Source: Prochlorococcus sp. AG-402-K14
GTDB taxonomy: Bacteria > Cyanobacteriota > Cyanobacteriia > PCC-6307 > Cyanobiaceae
Assembly (NCBI GenBank): GCA_003216815.1
Contig: QCIG01000005.1
Span: 1-64,000, forward strand
Length of the DNA: 64,000 bases
Direction of reading: 5' to 3'
Positions 31,372 through 42,148 of the stretch are shown piece after piece. The position numbers and the translations under genes were made by a program. A model generated the notes under the pieces. It ran no database searches, was not told the origin of the DNA, and saw nothing but the letters and a program-made list of their open reading frames with translations. Within the stretch, counting starts at the first letter, position 1. Each line of letters opens with the position of its first letter.

Positions 31372-32484
31372 ATGAATATAGCAATTATTGGTTCCGGATT
31401 GACTGGATCATTCGCAGCAATATCATTAGCTAAAGCTGGTTGTAGAATTGATTTATATGAGAGATTATCTGATGAAGAACTTATAAATAGAGATAGATGT
31501 TATGCAATCACACATTCTTCAAGAAAATTATTGGTTAACATTGGCATTTGGCAAAGTCTTTTATCTGATCTGGTACCATTTAAATATTTAAATGTTATAG
31601 ATTGCGGATTAAATAAAAATGTTAAATTTAGAGTAAGTGATTTAAACAATTTAGACAAAAAATATTCATGTGTCGGATGGATTGTAGAACATAAAAAAAT
31701 CATGTTATCGATATTAGAATTTATCTCAAAAATTGATAACATTAATAAAATTCCAACTTCTGTTATACCTAATACTACTAATTATGATTTAATTGTTGCA
31801 GCAGATGGGGCAAATTCTGCAACAAAAAAGAAGCTTAAGACACCATCATTTAAATTTGATTATGATCAAGTTTGCATTACGGCTAAGGTTCTATTAAGGG
31901 GAGTTAAATCAACAGAAGCATTTGAAATTTTAAATAATCAAGGTCCCTTTGCTGTTTTACCTCTTGGAGGAGATTTATTTCAGATCGTTTGCAGTCAATC
32001 CGTAGAGAATGCTAATTTTAATATGAGTCGCTCTAAATCTTTATTTTTAGACTACTTATCAACAATTCTTCCATATGGAGTAGAGCCAGATTCGATAATT
32101 GATGAGCCTAAAGCATATCCAATTAAATTTGAATTAAATTATTCATTTCATTCTGGAAAATATATTTATTTAGGCGAGACCTCTCATCTATTTCATCCGG
32201 TTGGTGGACAAGGACTAAATTTATGTTGGCGAGATGTAAAATGTCTTACTAGCTTGGTTTCATCTCCACTACTTAAAAAAAACAAATTCTCCATACCAAT
32301 ATTTTATTCTATTAGTAGATTAGTTGATGTATTATCAATATCTATTCTTACAGATACTTTAGTTAGATATTCTAGATCTAATTTAAATATCTTTTTTATT
32401 CCAAGATTTCTTGTATTCTTATGTTTAAAGAAATCTAGATTTGCTAGAAAATTTATTCTAAATATAATGACGAATGGATTGTGA
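31372..32484 (+). CDS. FAD-dependent monooxygenase, UbiH/COQ6-like
   Basis: AIIGSGLTGSFAAISLAKAG; AADGANSATKK; LGETSHLFHPVGGQGLNLCWRD. Confidence 0.85.
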   Translation: MNIAIIGSGLTGSFAAISLAKAGCRIDLYERLSDEELINRDRCYAITHSSRKLLVNIGIWQSLLSDLVPFKYLNVIDCGLNKNVKFRVSDLNNLDKKYSCVGWIVEHKKIMLSILEFISKIDNINKIPTSVIPNTTNYDLIVAADGANSATKKKLKTPSFKFDYDQVCITAKVLLRGVKSTEAFEILNNQGPFAVLPLGGDLFQIVCSQSVENANFNMSRSKSLFLDYLSTILPYGVEPDSIIDEPKAYPIKFELNYSFHSGKYIYLGETSHLFHPVGGQGLNLCWRDVKCLTSLVSSPLLKKNKFSIPIFYSISRLVDVLSISILTDTLVRYSRSNLNIFFIPRFLVFLCLKKSRFARKFILNIMTNGL

Positions 32485-32499
32485 GAATTCATATTTTAA

Positions 32500-32709
32500 A
32501 TGATAAATACTAGTAAACCAATTAATCCTCCTTCTGAAGAATTATGTAATTTTATTATTGATGAATTTGGAATAAGTGAAAGCGCATTGAAATTAGGTAT
32601 TAAAAGGTCTTGTTTAGAAAATTCTCCATTACCTATTGTAATGTGGAGTTATGGTTTACTTACTCTTCGTCAACTAAATATTGTACTTTCTTGGCAAAAA
32701 GAACATTAA
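32500..32709 (+). CDS. DUF2949 family protein
   Basis: LGIKRSCLENSPLPIVMWSYGLLTLRQLNIVLSW. Confidence 0.75.
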   Translation: MINTSKPINPPSEELCNFIIDEFGISESALKLGIKRSCLENSPLPIVMWSYGLLTLRQLNIVLSWQKEH

Positions 32710-33224
32710 TATTTTAATACACTTTCAACTAATATTTTACTATCTAGATTATTTCTACCACTGAGTTTTGTTAATTCTAAAATGAATGCGTATCCAATTA
32801 AGATTCCACCTGCTTTTCTTATTAGTTTACCAGCTGCCGATGCTGTACCTCCAGTAGCTAAAACATCATCAACAACTAAAACTTTACTATTCGTTTTGAA
32901 TAAACCTTCTTGAATTTCTAATCTGTCTTCTCCATATTCAAGTTCATAATTTACGCCAATTACCTGACCGGGCAATTTCTTTGCTTTTCTGATAGTAATT
33001 AAACTAATTTCTTTTTTAAATGCCAATGCCGATGCGGTTATGAACCCTCTAGACTCAATACCAGCAATAAAGTCGGGCTTGGAAGTAGTGATAAGCTTTT
33101 CTAAAGGCAACATTATTTCCTTCCATATTTTGGGCTCTTTATATATTGGATTTAGGTCTTTAAAAACAATTCCCTTTCTAGGAAAATCATTGATTTCAGA
33201 TATGTATTTTTTAAAATTCTCCAT
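32706..33224 (-). CDS. apt: adenine phosphoribosyltransferase
   Basis: FPRKGIVFKDLNPIY; VLVVDDVLATGGTASAAGKLI. Confidence 0.96.
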   Translation of the reverse strand: MENFKKYISEINDFPRKGIVFKDLNPIYKEPKIWKEIMLPLEKLITTSKPDFIAGIESRGFITASALAFKKEISLITIRKAKKLPGQVIGVNYELEYGEDRLEIQEGLFKTNSKVLVVDDVLATGGTASAAGKLIRKAGGILIGYAFILELTKLSGRNNLDSKILVESVLKY

Positions 33225-33306
33225 TATTTACAAATTTTTGGTGTGCGATTTTATAAAACCAACAATAAAACTAGCTAATTTTGAAAGTCCTGTCATTATT
33301 TGATTT

Positions 33307-33903
33307 ATGAAAAAAAATTTATTAGTGACTACAAATAGAAAAAACGAAAATAGCGTTTCAGGTTTTAGCAATGAAACAGTTGATTATCCTTACAATAAAT
33401 GCGTTGTCGCTAGTGACGCATCCAAAAAACTAGATTTTTTATTTTTAGTTATTGAAACTCTTCAAATTAATGCCACTGATTCCCTTTTTCTCAACGCAAA
33501 AAATATTGGATTATCCAATGATTTTTCTAGTCGTGTTCAATTCTGGAAAATGAGATGTTCTAACCCTTTAAGGAAATCATATACATTTTCATCTCTATCC
33601 TCTGACCAAATTAATTCTCTTGTTGAGCTTATTTCGTTAATGGCGGAAAAACTATACCCCCTCATTAGACAATTACTTTCATCTAAAGAATCTAAAACAC
33701 TAAACAACGAACGTTGGTTTTTATTTAGTTCACGTCTTAAATCACTTATTAGTGAAAGGATGAACATGCAACGAACTTATGTTGCTACATTGTTAAGTCA
33801 AGATAATAATGAATTTTTCAGAGAGTTATTAGTTATTCTTTCGTTATCATGCGGACCAGGGGGAGCCAATCGTTTAAAAGCTTCTTTGTATCATCAAACT
33901 TAA
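33307..33903 (+). CDS. DUF3038 family protein
   Basis: LDFLFLVIETLQINATDSL...; adjacent DUF4335 gene. Confidence 0.75.
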   Translation: MKKNLLVTTNRKNENSVSGFSNETVDYPYNKCVVASDASKKLDFLFLVIETLQINATDSLFLNAKNIGLSNDFSSRVQFWKMRCSNPLRKSYTFSSLSSDQINSLVELISLMAEKLYPLIRQLLSSKESKTLNNERWFLFSSRLKSLISERMNMQRTYVATLLSQDNNEFFRELLVILSLSCGPGGANRLKASLYHQT

Positions 33904-33913
33904 ATTCATATAA

Positions 33914-34531
33914 ATGATTAATTTATCTTATAGATTTGATCAGAACTCTACTTCATTGGAACTTGCAGGAATGCCAGATGTTTCAAATTCTGATTCAGAG
34001 CAAACTATTGGTATCTTATCTTCATGGTCATTAAAAATTATAGGTTTCCCTTTATTAGAGGGAGAAAAAGAACATCTAGATAATTTGATGCATGTTATTC
34101 TTCAATATTCACGATCTTATGTTTCTGGTATACGAAAAACATTTATATCTAATAAAAATATTGTAACAATTTCACCCTTTGGAACTAATCATAAATTGTT
34201 ACTTAATAGTACAAAAAAGGGCGTTAAGCCTTTAGAAATTATATTAGATGACTCAGAATTATCTGATATTACACGTTGCTTTGATCTTTTGAGGTTTGAC
34301 TCTCGATTCAACATTAATTGGAAATTAAGTTTAGATAAACCTTATACCAAGAGAGAGATATACAATAATTTGAACAAATCAAAGAGAAATATAAGTTTCT
34401 TTTATTCTTTTATTGTATTTATTGCTAGTAGTGTATTATTATTTTTGATTCCTATTAATGATAAATACGATATAAGAGATATTGATAGCAATGCTCAAGG
34501 ACCCTTTGAAGAACTAAAAGATAAATTTTAA
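33914..34531 (+). CDS. DUF4335 family protein
   Basis: LSYRFDQNSTSLELAGMPD..., paired with DUF3038. Confidence 0.7.
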   Translation: MINLSYRFDQNSTSLELAGMPDVSNSDSEQTIGILSSWSLKIIGFPLLEGEKEHLDNLMHVILQYSRSYVSGIRKTFISNKNIVTISPFGTNHKLLLNSTKKGVKPLEIILDDSELSDITRCFDLLRFDSRFNINWKLSLDKPYTKREIYNNLNKSKRNISFFYSFIVFIASSVLLFLIPINDKYDIRDIDSNAQGPFEELKDKF

Positions 34532-34817
34532 TTCTATTTTTTGACATTAAGATAAAAATAAAAAATAACTTTATTAACCTTTAAACCAATAATTTTTATT
34601 ATTTTAAAGAACTAATTTGATTTATTAAAATAATACTTTGTTATAATTTATCTATTTTTTAATAGAATTTAGGTGAGCATATAGAAAATTAATTTTAATA
34701 TATTGTATTTATAGATTTATATAAATAGTTTTAATATATTATCGTATTTATTTTTATCTTAAATATTTCACCCACATATATATATAATTATAAAATAGAA
34801 TAAAGTATTATCTAAAA

Positions 34818-35468
34818 ATGAAACTCTCCAGTTTTGATAGAGCAAAAATCGATACTTCTGATGATGGATTATTTTATGAGAAACCAAGATATGTTAATCA
34901 TCTTAGTACATCATTTAGAAATCGCCTAACAAATCTATATTCTGAGTATCTATGCAATCATTATGTAATTCTTGATTTAATGAGTAGTTGGGTAAGTCAT
35001 CTTCCTACTAATAATAAATATAAAAAAGTTATTGGACATGGTATGAATAAATCTGAGTTAAGTGCAAATAACAGGTTGGATACTTTCTGGTTACAAAATT
35101 TTAATAAAAATCAAAATATGCCAATCGAAGATTCATCTATTGATGCTGGCTTGATCGTTGCTGGATGGCAGTATCTCCAATATCCCGAGAATATTTCTTT
35201 AGAGCTTTCAAGAATTATAAAATCAGAATCTTTATTAATTATTTCATTTACCAATCGCGCGTTCTGGACAAAATCACCGAATATATGGACGAATTCGTCT
35301 GAAGGTAAAAGAGTTGAATACGTACAAAGTGTTCTTTCAGATAATGGATGGAAAGTGGATCAGGTAATTAAAGAAAAAACTTATGATAAAAAGCTTTTTG
35401 GTTTATATTCCTCAGAGAGCGATCCCTTCTTTTCCGTGATTGCCAAAAATAATAAGTCTAATAACTGA
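34818..35468 (+). CDS. class I SAM-dependent methyltransferase-like protein
   Basis: VILDLMSSWVSHLP..KVIGHGMNKSEL..NRLDTFWLQNFN. Confidence 0.65.
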   Translation: MKLSSFDRAKIDTSDDGLFYEKPRYVNHLSTSFRNRLTNLYSEYLCNHYVILDLMSSWVSHLPTNNKYKKVIGHGMNKSELSANNRLDTFWLQNFNKNQNMPIEDSSIDAGLIVAGWQYLQYPENISLELSRIIKSESLLIISFTNRAFWTKSPNIWTNSSEGKRVEYVQSVLSDNGWKVDQVIKEKTYDKKLFGLYSSESDPFFSVIAKNNKSNN

Positions 35469-35512
35469 TTTAGTTTTTATTTATCTATTAATTTAATATA
35501 TGAGAATAATTT

Positions 35513-35830
35513 ATGATTTTCATGTCCTGTTCTTTAATAAAATTTAGTTCTGAGGATTGTGGTACTTGTCACAGGATGAGCTTCTTTGATTCAAAGGTTG
35601 CGAATGAATTAGGTATTGAATTTATTAGTGTAAAACTACAGGATACTTTAGTATACAGAAAATATAGACCTATATTGCTTCAACAATATCCGACTAAAGA
35701 AGGCATGGGATGGCCTACGTATTTATTAGTAAATCACCCTGAAGGTGATTTTGAAATTATTGGAGAATTAAAAGGCGGTATAGCTAAGGGTGATTTTAGA
35801 GATAGACTTAAAAAACTTTTGGTCGTTTGA
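35513..35830 (+). CDS. thioredoxin-family protein
   Basis: IKFSSEDCGTCHRMSFFDSKVA. Confidence 0.8.
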   Translation: MIFMSCSLIKFSSEDCGTCHRMSFFDSKVANELGIEFISVKLQDTLVYRKYRPILLQQYPTKEGMGWPTYLLVNHPEGDFEIIGELKGGIAKGDFRDRLKKLLVV

Positions 35831-35838
35831 TCCTCTAA

Positions 35839-36021
35839 CTAGTTTACTGGTTGCATTAATCCACCACTTCCTGAATCTGAATCGTCATCATCATTTCCTG
35901 GGTCTACAGTCAAGAGTGTATATATTCCCAAAGCCAGTAAGCTAATTAAACCACTAAATAGGCTCAAACCATATTGGTTATTACTGATTTCTATGACTTC
36001 ACCCAAAGTGAGAATTCTCAA
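35839..36021 (-). CDS. hypothetical single-TM protein with acidic Asp/Ser tail
   Basis: ORF 60 aa, GLISLLALGIYTLLTVDPGNDDDDSDSGSGG. Confidence 0.55.
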   Translation of the reverse strand: MRILTLGEVIEISNNQYGLSLFSGLISLLALGIYTLLTVDPGNDDDDSDSGSGGLMQPVN

Positions 36022-36111
36022 ATTTTGGAGACTATAGCAAGTTTTTACTTTTAATTCGTATTAGGCAACCAATTGATAGATTGCCATATTTTGATTAATT
36101 AAATAAATGAT

Positions 36112-39100
36112 TTATTTAATATTTATTTCTATATTCATTTGATTTAGCCAATCAGTGAGCTGGTCTAGAAGTTTATCGCTGTCTAAAAGGCCGAGGCCTC
36201 TAATGATTACGGTTGAATACCTATCACCTTTTTTATAGATAAATCTGCCATGAAGATGAGATGCTAAGGCTTTTTTGAGCAACATAAAGGCGGGCTCATC
36301 CATTAATGTTTCTAACTCTACATTCGGTTTAGACAACTTAATTCTAGAGAAACCACATTTTTTTGCGATTATTTTTAACTTCATCACTTCTATTAAAGAT
36401 TCTACTGATTTAGGTAGTGCACCATACCTATCAATTAAGTTGCTAGCAAACTGAACTAAAGCATCATTGTTTTCACATTGAGTAGCTAATCTGTATGCAT
36501 TTATTTTTTCATCTGGATCTGTTATCCAATCTCCAGGTATAAACGCAGTAACTGGAAGATCAATTTGTGTATCATCGACAGTTGGTATTTCTTGACCTTG
36601 TATTTCAGCGATAGTCTCTTGCAACAGCTCCATATACAAATCAAAACCTATTGTTTCCATTTGGCCACTTTGTTCAATACCTAAGATATTTCCCACTCCC
36701 CTTATTTCCATATCTCTCATCGCTAATTGATATCCACTTCCTAAATCAGTGAATTCCTGAATAGCCTTTAATCGTTGCCTAGAAGCATCATTTAATTTTT
36801 CATTATTGGGATAAAATAACCATGCGTGTGCTTGAACTCCACTACGGCCTACTCTACCTCTTAATTGATATAGTTGTGATAATCCGAATTTATGGGAATC
36901 TTCTATTAAAATAGTATTTACTCTTGGAATATCTAAACCACTTTCTACTATTGTTGTACAAAGTAATACGTCTGCATCTCCAGCATTAAAAGCTAACATT
37001 GCATTCTCAAGTTCACCTTCCTCCATTTGCCCATGTGCAATCAATAATTTCACTTTAGGAATCATTATTTGTATCTTTTGTGCTACTTCGTCTATGCCTT
37101 TAATTCGAGGAACAATATAGAATATTTGACCACCTCTATCGATTTCCTGAGAAATTGCGCTTCTTATTGTTTCATTATCGAGTGGAGCTAAATGTGTTTT
37201 TATAGGTCTTCGCATAGGAGGAGGTGTAGTTATTAAACTCATTTCTCGAACTCCAGAGAGGCTCATATAGAGAGTTCGTGGAATAGGAGTTGCAGATAGG
37301 GTTAAAACATCTACACTTTTCTTTAATGCCTTAATTTTTTCTTTCTGATTTACACCAAATCGTTGTTCTTCATCGATTACTAAAAGACCTAAATTTTTAT
37401 ATGATAACTTTTTATTGAGAAGCTGATGTGTTCCTATTACTGCATCAATTAAGCCTTCTTTAAGGCCATTTTCGATAGCCTTTCTTTCACTAATTGTTTT
37501 AAATCTATTTAGTAGAGATACTTTAATTGGATATGGTGCAAAACGATCGGAAATAGTTCTCCAATGTTGTTGAGATAATACCGTTGTTGGAGCTAAAAAA
37601 GCAATTTGCTTACCGGAGGTAATTGCTTTGAATATTGCTCGAATTGCAACCTCAGTCTTTCCAAAACCAACATCCCCACAAACTAATCTATCCATAGGTT
37701 TATCACTTTCCATATCGGATTTGACCTGAGATGTCGCCTTTGATTGATCAGGTGTTAACTCATATGGAAAAGAATCTTCTAACTCACTTTGCCATGGACC
37801 ATCAACAGGAAATTTATATCCTTTCTCTTTACTTCTTTCTGCATATAGCTTAATTAGATCTAAAGCAACTTTTTTTACAGATTTCTTTGCTTTTTCCTTT
37901 ATTTTATTCCAATTTGTACCACCTAATTTATTTATAGTCGGTGATTTCGAGGTTGAGTTTCTATACCTACCTAAGCTTCCTAATTGATCTGCAGCAACAC
38001 TTAGTTTTCCATCCATATATTTTATAACTAGGTAATCTCTTGATTCTCCATTTATATTTAATTTTTCAATCTTCTTAAATAGACCAATCCCATGATTTCT
38101 ATGAACGACATAATCACCAGGTTTCATTTTATTAGGATCTATTTTTTTGCTAATCGATTGTTTTCTACGTCTTACATAACCCGTCCTAAAAATATTTTGT
38201 TGTCCAAAAAATTCTTTATCAGTTATTAACGCAATTTTCCAGGCAGGAAGTGAAAAACCTTCGATCTCTCCCTCATTATTATTTTTAATTGCAACTGGCA
38301 AATTATCATTTAATACTGAGATTATTCCAGAAACATCAGTACTATTTGGAATAAACTTAGTAATACACTCATGCTCCTCCAAAAGTGATACAACACGACT
38401 TGGTTGCGCTGAAATTACCCAAACAGAATATTGATTATTTACATAATCTTTTAATGATGAACTAATCTTTCCGTATTGATTAGGAAGCCATTTATGAAAT
38501 TTACATGAAATATTAAAAACATTCTCTAATGCAATATTATCTTTAAGATCAGATATATCAATGCCTTTATAATGATTTAAATCATAATAAAGTTTATTAA
38601 TATCTTTATGAAGATTAGAATCAAGATACATTTTATTTGAATTATCATCTTTTAACATCGAAATAATGTCGAGATAATTCTCATTAACTATTTTGTACCA
38701 TGCATTTCCATGACTTATTGCTTGTGACCGCTCATCAACCACAATAAAAGTATCATTATCAAGATAATCTAATAATGATGAAGGCCTTTCAAAAGCGATA
38801 CCTAAATATTTCTTTGCTGCAGATAATGATTTTGTATTTATTAATTCTGAAAATTCATTATCGCTTAATATATTGCTTAAATCATTACCATTAATTGATA
38901 GTAATTTATCAACTATTAATGGATCAAAACCTGTTGGGGTTATACAAATATTATCAATCTTGTCTAATGATCGCTGAGATATTGGATCAAATTCCTTAAT
39001 TTTCTCTAATTGATCTCCAAAGAACTCTAATCGAATTGGAAGTTCACTACTAACAGGAAATATATCAAGAATGTCTCCTCGTCTTGTCCAAGTTCCCTCT

Positions 39101-39618
39101 TGATCAATATTGGAAGTTTTTATATATCCACATTCACATAATCTAACAGATAATAAACTTAGGTTTATCTCATCACCTACTTTTAATTTTATACATTTAG
39201 ATTTTAGAAACTCGATTGGTGGTAAATGTGGTTGTAATGACCTCTCTGTTGCAATAATTGCGATATTCTCATCATTATTCAATTCAAATATATCGCTTAG
39301 AACTTGTAATTGCCCCCATACAATCTCAGATGTTGGTTTTATCGAATCATAAGGTGATGCTTCACTCGTAGGATACAAACATGTTTTGTCCCAACCGCAA
39401 TCTTGAACAAGTGGAAACCACCTATTAGCATCTTCTAATGTAGGAACAATTACTAGTAGTTTATTGGATACTTTCTTTGCTAAAGATGTTGAAATTAATG
39501 CTTTTGCTGTACGAGAAGCTCCAGTTAATACTAATCTTTCTTTTCTATTTGTTCTTTGAATAAGTTCACTTGATAAAGGATGATCTTCTAATTTCTTTGC
39601 AATTGACTCTAGAGACAC
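36112..39618 (-). CDS. mfd: transcription-repair coupling factor
   Basis: 1168 aa; GDVGFGKTEVA, IDEEQRFGV, RRKQSISKKIDPNKMKPGDYVVHRNHGIG. Confidence 0.97.
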   Translation of the reverse strand: MSLESIAKKLEDHPLSSELIQRTNRKERLVLTGASRTAKALISTSLAKKVSNKLLVIVPTLEDANRWFPLVQDCGWDKTCLYPTSEASPYDSIKPTSEIVWGQLQVLSDIFELNNDENIAIIATERSLQPHLPPIEFLKSKCIKLKVGDEINLSLLSVRLCECGYIKTSNIDQEGTWTRRGDILDIFPVSSELPIRLEFFGDQLEKIKEFDPISQRSLDKIDNICITPTGFDPLIVDKLLSINGNDLSNILSDNEFSELINTKSLSAAKKYLGIAFERPSSLLDYLDNDTFIVVDERSQAISHGNAWYKIVNENYLDIISMLKDDNSNKMYLDSNLHKDINKLYYDLNHYKGIDISDLKDNIALENVFNISCKFHKWLPNQYGKISSSLKDYVNNQYSVWVISAQPSRVVSLLEEHECITKFIPNSTDVSGIISVLNDNLPVAIKNNNEGEIEGFSLPAWKIALITDKEFFGQQNIFRTGYVRRRKQSISKKIDPNKMKPGDYVVHRNHGIGLFKKIEKLNINGESRDYLVIKYMDGKLSVAADQLGSLGRYRNSTSKSPTINKLGGTNWNKIKEKAKKSVKKVALDLIKLYAERSKEKGYKFPVDGPWQSELEDSFPYELTPDQSKATSQVKSDMESDKPMDRLVCGDVGFGKTEVAIRAIFKAITSGKQIAFLAPTTVLSQQHWRTISDRFAPYPIKVSLLNRFKTISERKAIENGLKEGLIDAVIGTHQLLNKKLSYKNLGLLVIDEEQRFGVNQKEKIKALKKSVDVLTLSATPIPRTLYMSLSGVREMSLITTPPPMRRPIKTHLAPLDNETIRSAISQEIDRGGQIFYIVPRIKGIDEVAQKIQIMIPKVKLLIAHGQMEEGELENAMLAFNAGDADVLLCTTIVESGLDIPRVNTILIEDSHKFGLSQLYQLRGRVGRSGVQAHAWLFYPNNEKLNDASRQRLKAIQEFTDLGSGYQLAMRDMEIRGVGNILGIEQSGQMETIGFDLYMELLQETIAEIQGQEIPTVDDTQIDLPVTAFIPGDWITDPDEKINAYRLATQCENNDALVQFASNLIDRYGALPKSVESLIEVMKLKIIAKKCGFSRIKLSKPNVELETLMDEPAFMLLKKALASHLHGRFIYKKGDRYSTVIIRGLGLLDSDKLLDQLTDWLNQMNIEINIK

Positions 39619-39661
39619 TTATTTTAATAATTTTAATTTAATAATTTTAACATCAAATTTG

Positions 39662-40336
39662 TCACTTAGTAAAATTAGACTTAGACATTTGTTTATTTCG
39701 TATTGATCTAAGACTTGCAACGAATGAAATTAACTGTTTTTCATCTAATTCCTTTCTAGTTGATACATTATATTCTTTCTGCAAATACTCTCTTCCTTTC
39801 TTGTAATCCCATGATAACTCTTTTAGTATAAGCTCTGACTCGTTAATTAGATCATTTATATTTGTGCTTATAGCTGATGATATAGTGTTATTTTCTTTCA
39901 TTTTAAGTATATTCAAATAAGTTAGAAGTTCCTTGTAATTAGTTATTTTATTTCGATTATTATAACCAAAGGTAATTTCTAGAAATTCATTCTCCTTATC
40001 TCTATCCCAATTAAGTCTTTCGATTTCTGAATCTATTGCAGTTAGTTCCTGACTCCAATCATTTGGATCATTATCAAACTTCTTATCTTCAATATTGATT
40101 GTTTCAACTTTGTTGTTATTGATGTTATTAATGCTTGTATTTGATTTTGAATTAAAATCTTGATTATTAGATGTATTTAGCCTTTTATTTAATCTAAATA
40201 TCGCCTTATCTTCAGCTTCTTCAACTGTTTTACCCTCTGCAAGAGCACTTCCCAAGCTTTTATCATTCTCATAACCATTTACTTGAACAATGACTTTGTT
40301 ATCGGATATTTCGCAAAGTTTAGATTCAATTCTCAT
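39662..40336 (-). CDS. hypothetical protein
   Basis: ORF 224 aa; the Asn-rich region 40074-40180 is low complexity. Confidence 0.6.
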   Translation of the reverse strand: MRIESKLCEISDNKVIVQVNGYENDKSLGSALAEGKTVEEAEDKAIFRLNKRLNTSNNQDFNSKSNTSINNINNNKVETINIEDKKFDNDPNDWSQELTAIDSEIERLNWDRDKENEFLEITFGYNNRNKITNYKELLTYLNILKMKENNTISSAISTNINDLINESELILKELSWDYKKGREYLQKEYNVSTRKELDEKQLISFVASLRSIRNKQMSKSNFTK

Positions 40337-40421
40337 AATCTGTTTAATTAACTCTTATTTTAATTATTAGAGCTAACATATACCAATAAGCCTGTAAACA
40401 TAGTACTTTTTTTTATTTTTA

Positions 40422-41144
40422 ATGGATTCAGCATCATTAAGATCCTTAACTCCCCTACTTGATGGTATCGACAGGTGGGTTGAACTTGCACCTCTTTTAC
40501 CAGTGATTGTTTCACTGGAATTAGTATTATCTGCTGATAATGCTGTCGCACTCGCCTCCATAACAAAAAATCTAAATAATATCAATTTACAAAAAAAAGC
40601 ATTAAATATTGGAATATTTATAGCCTTATTGCTTAGAATACTAGTTATTCTAACGGCACAGTTCTTTTTGAATTTTTGGCCTGTTAAGTTACTTGGTGGA
40701 TTTTATTTAATTTCATTATCAATTTCAAAACTAATTTCCCTAAATAATGAAGAGTCAGTTATTAATGATTCAATTAATAAGAATAAAAAAAATATAACTC
40801 TTTTGAAAGTCATTCTATTATTAGCAGTCACTGATTTAGCATTTTCTATTGATAGTATTACTGCAGCAGTTGCTATAAGCGACCAATTTCTTTTAGTAGT
40901 TACTGGAGCAATTATTGGAGTAATAGCTTTAAGATTCACTTCTGGCCTATTTATAAAATGGCTAGAAATATATAATAATTTAGAAAAGGCAGGCTATATT
41001 GCAGTTGGATTAATTGGCTTGAAATTAATTATACAGTTAATTTTTTATAAAATTATCATACCTGAGTATTTATTCTTTTTAATTATGCTGTGTCTTTTTC
41101 TTTGGGGGTTTTCAATAAAAGAAAATAACACGAGTTCTATTTAA
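40422..41144 (+). CDS. TerC-family membrane protein
   Basis: [39 protein letters not shown]. Confidence 0.9.
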   Translation: MDSASLRSLTPLLDGIDRWVELAPLLPVIVSLELVLSADNAVALASITKNLNNINLQKKALNIGIFIALLLRILVILTAQFFLNFWPVKLLGGFYLISLSISKLISLNNEESVINDSINKNKKNITLLKVILLLAVTDLAFSIDSITAAVAISDQFLLVVTGAIIGVIALRFTSGLFIKWLEIYNNLEKAGYIAVGLIGLKLIIQLIFYKIIIPEYLFFLIMLCLFLWGFSIKENNTSSI

Positions 41145-42148
41145 TTTCCAAATATATTGTTAATGCTTAGATTAGTTTGTACAGACAATCTATAACCATC
41201 CGTTTTGTTTTTACCCTCTAATTGACCATCTTGTATTACAACAAATTTGTCTTTGGCCTTTACTATAATTCCAATTTGATTTGTTATCATAACTATTTGA
41301 CCAGGAGTAATTTGATGTTCTTTGTTTGTTAAATTTGGGAAATCTATACTTAAGTTATCTTTATTTAATATCGAGACTTTTAAGAGTTTAATTCTTTTAC
41401 CATTGTAAATTGTATATGCATTGGGGTATAGACCTTTTATTTTTTTTATTATCTTTATAGCATTTTGTTTCCAGTCAATTAAAAAATCTTCTTTTTTTAT
41501 TTGTCTAGCATAACTTGGTTTTACCTTAAAATCTAATTGATCAATTGCCTTCAACTTATTTAATCTTTCATAATGATTTAAACCTTTTGTCTGTTTTAGT
41601 TTTTCTATTGATTTAATTAAAAGTCTAGATGAAATTTCTGATAATCTGTTAGTAAGAATATCTAGATTATCTGTTTCAAGAATATTTGTAGATTGCATTT
41701 CTATAACTGGGCCTGTATCTAACCCTTCTTCCATGGCCATTATACAAACACCTGTTTTATCATCACCATTAATAAGACTCCATTGTATTGGTGCAGCACC
41801 TCTCCAGGCAGGTAGTAATGAAGCATGACTATTCCAACAACCTAAACTAGGTTGATTTAATATTTCATTAGGAAGGATTTGACCAAACGCTACAACTATA
41901 TAAATATCAGCCTTCAAACTATGAAGTAAATTTTTTGTTTTTAGATCCTTTTTTATTGATTTGGTTGATAAAACCGGTATTCCTAAATCACTTGCCACTT
42001 TTTTTACTGGTGAAGGAGAAAGATGTTTTCCTCTTCCTCGCTTTCTATCAGGTTGGGTAACAACGGAAATAACCTCATATCCCGCATTAACAATACTAAT
42101 TAAATTATCAGCGGCATATTTTGGAGTTCCCCAAAAAACAATCTTCAC
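41141..42148 (-). CDS. fmt: methionyl-tRNA formyltransferase
   Basis: [38 protein letters not shown]. Confidence 0.96.
   Translation of the reverse strand: MKIVFWGTPKYAADNLISIVNAGYEVISVVTQPDRKRGRGKHLSPSPVKKVASDLGIPVLSTKSIKKDLKTKNLLHSLKADIYIVVAFGQILPNEILNQPSLGCWNSHASLLPAWRGAAPIQWSLINGDDKTGVCIMAMEEGLDTGPVIEMQSTNILETDNLDILTNRLSEISSRLLIKSIEKLKQTKGLNHYERLNKLKAIDQLDFKVKPSYARQIKKEDFLIDWKQNAIKIIKKIKGLYPNAYTIYNGKRIKLLKVSILNKDNLSIDFPNLTNKEHQITPGQIVMITNQIGIIVKAKDKFVVIQDGQLEGKNKTDGYRLSVQTNLSINNIFGN

Noticed and set aside
40074-40180. Asn/Ile repeat-like low-complexity stretch
   Set aside because: Part of an AT-rich coding sequence (NTSINNINNNKVETINIED); no ordered repeat unit.
40360-40585. minus ORFs of 68 and 70 aa
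   Set aside because: Overlap the start of the TerC-family gene on the opposite strand in two frames; spurious.
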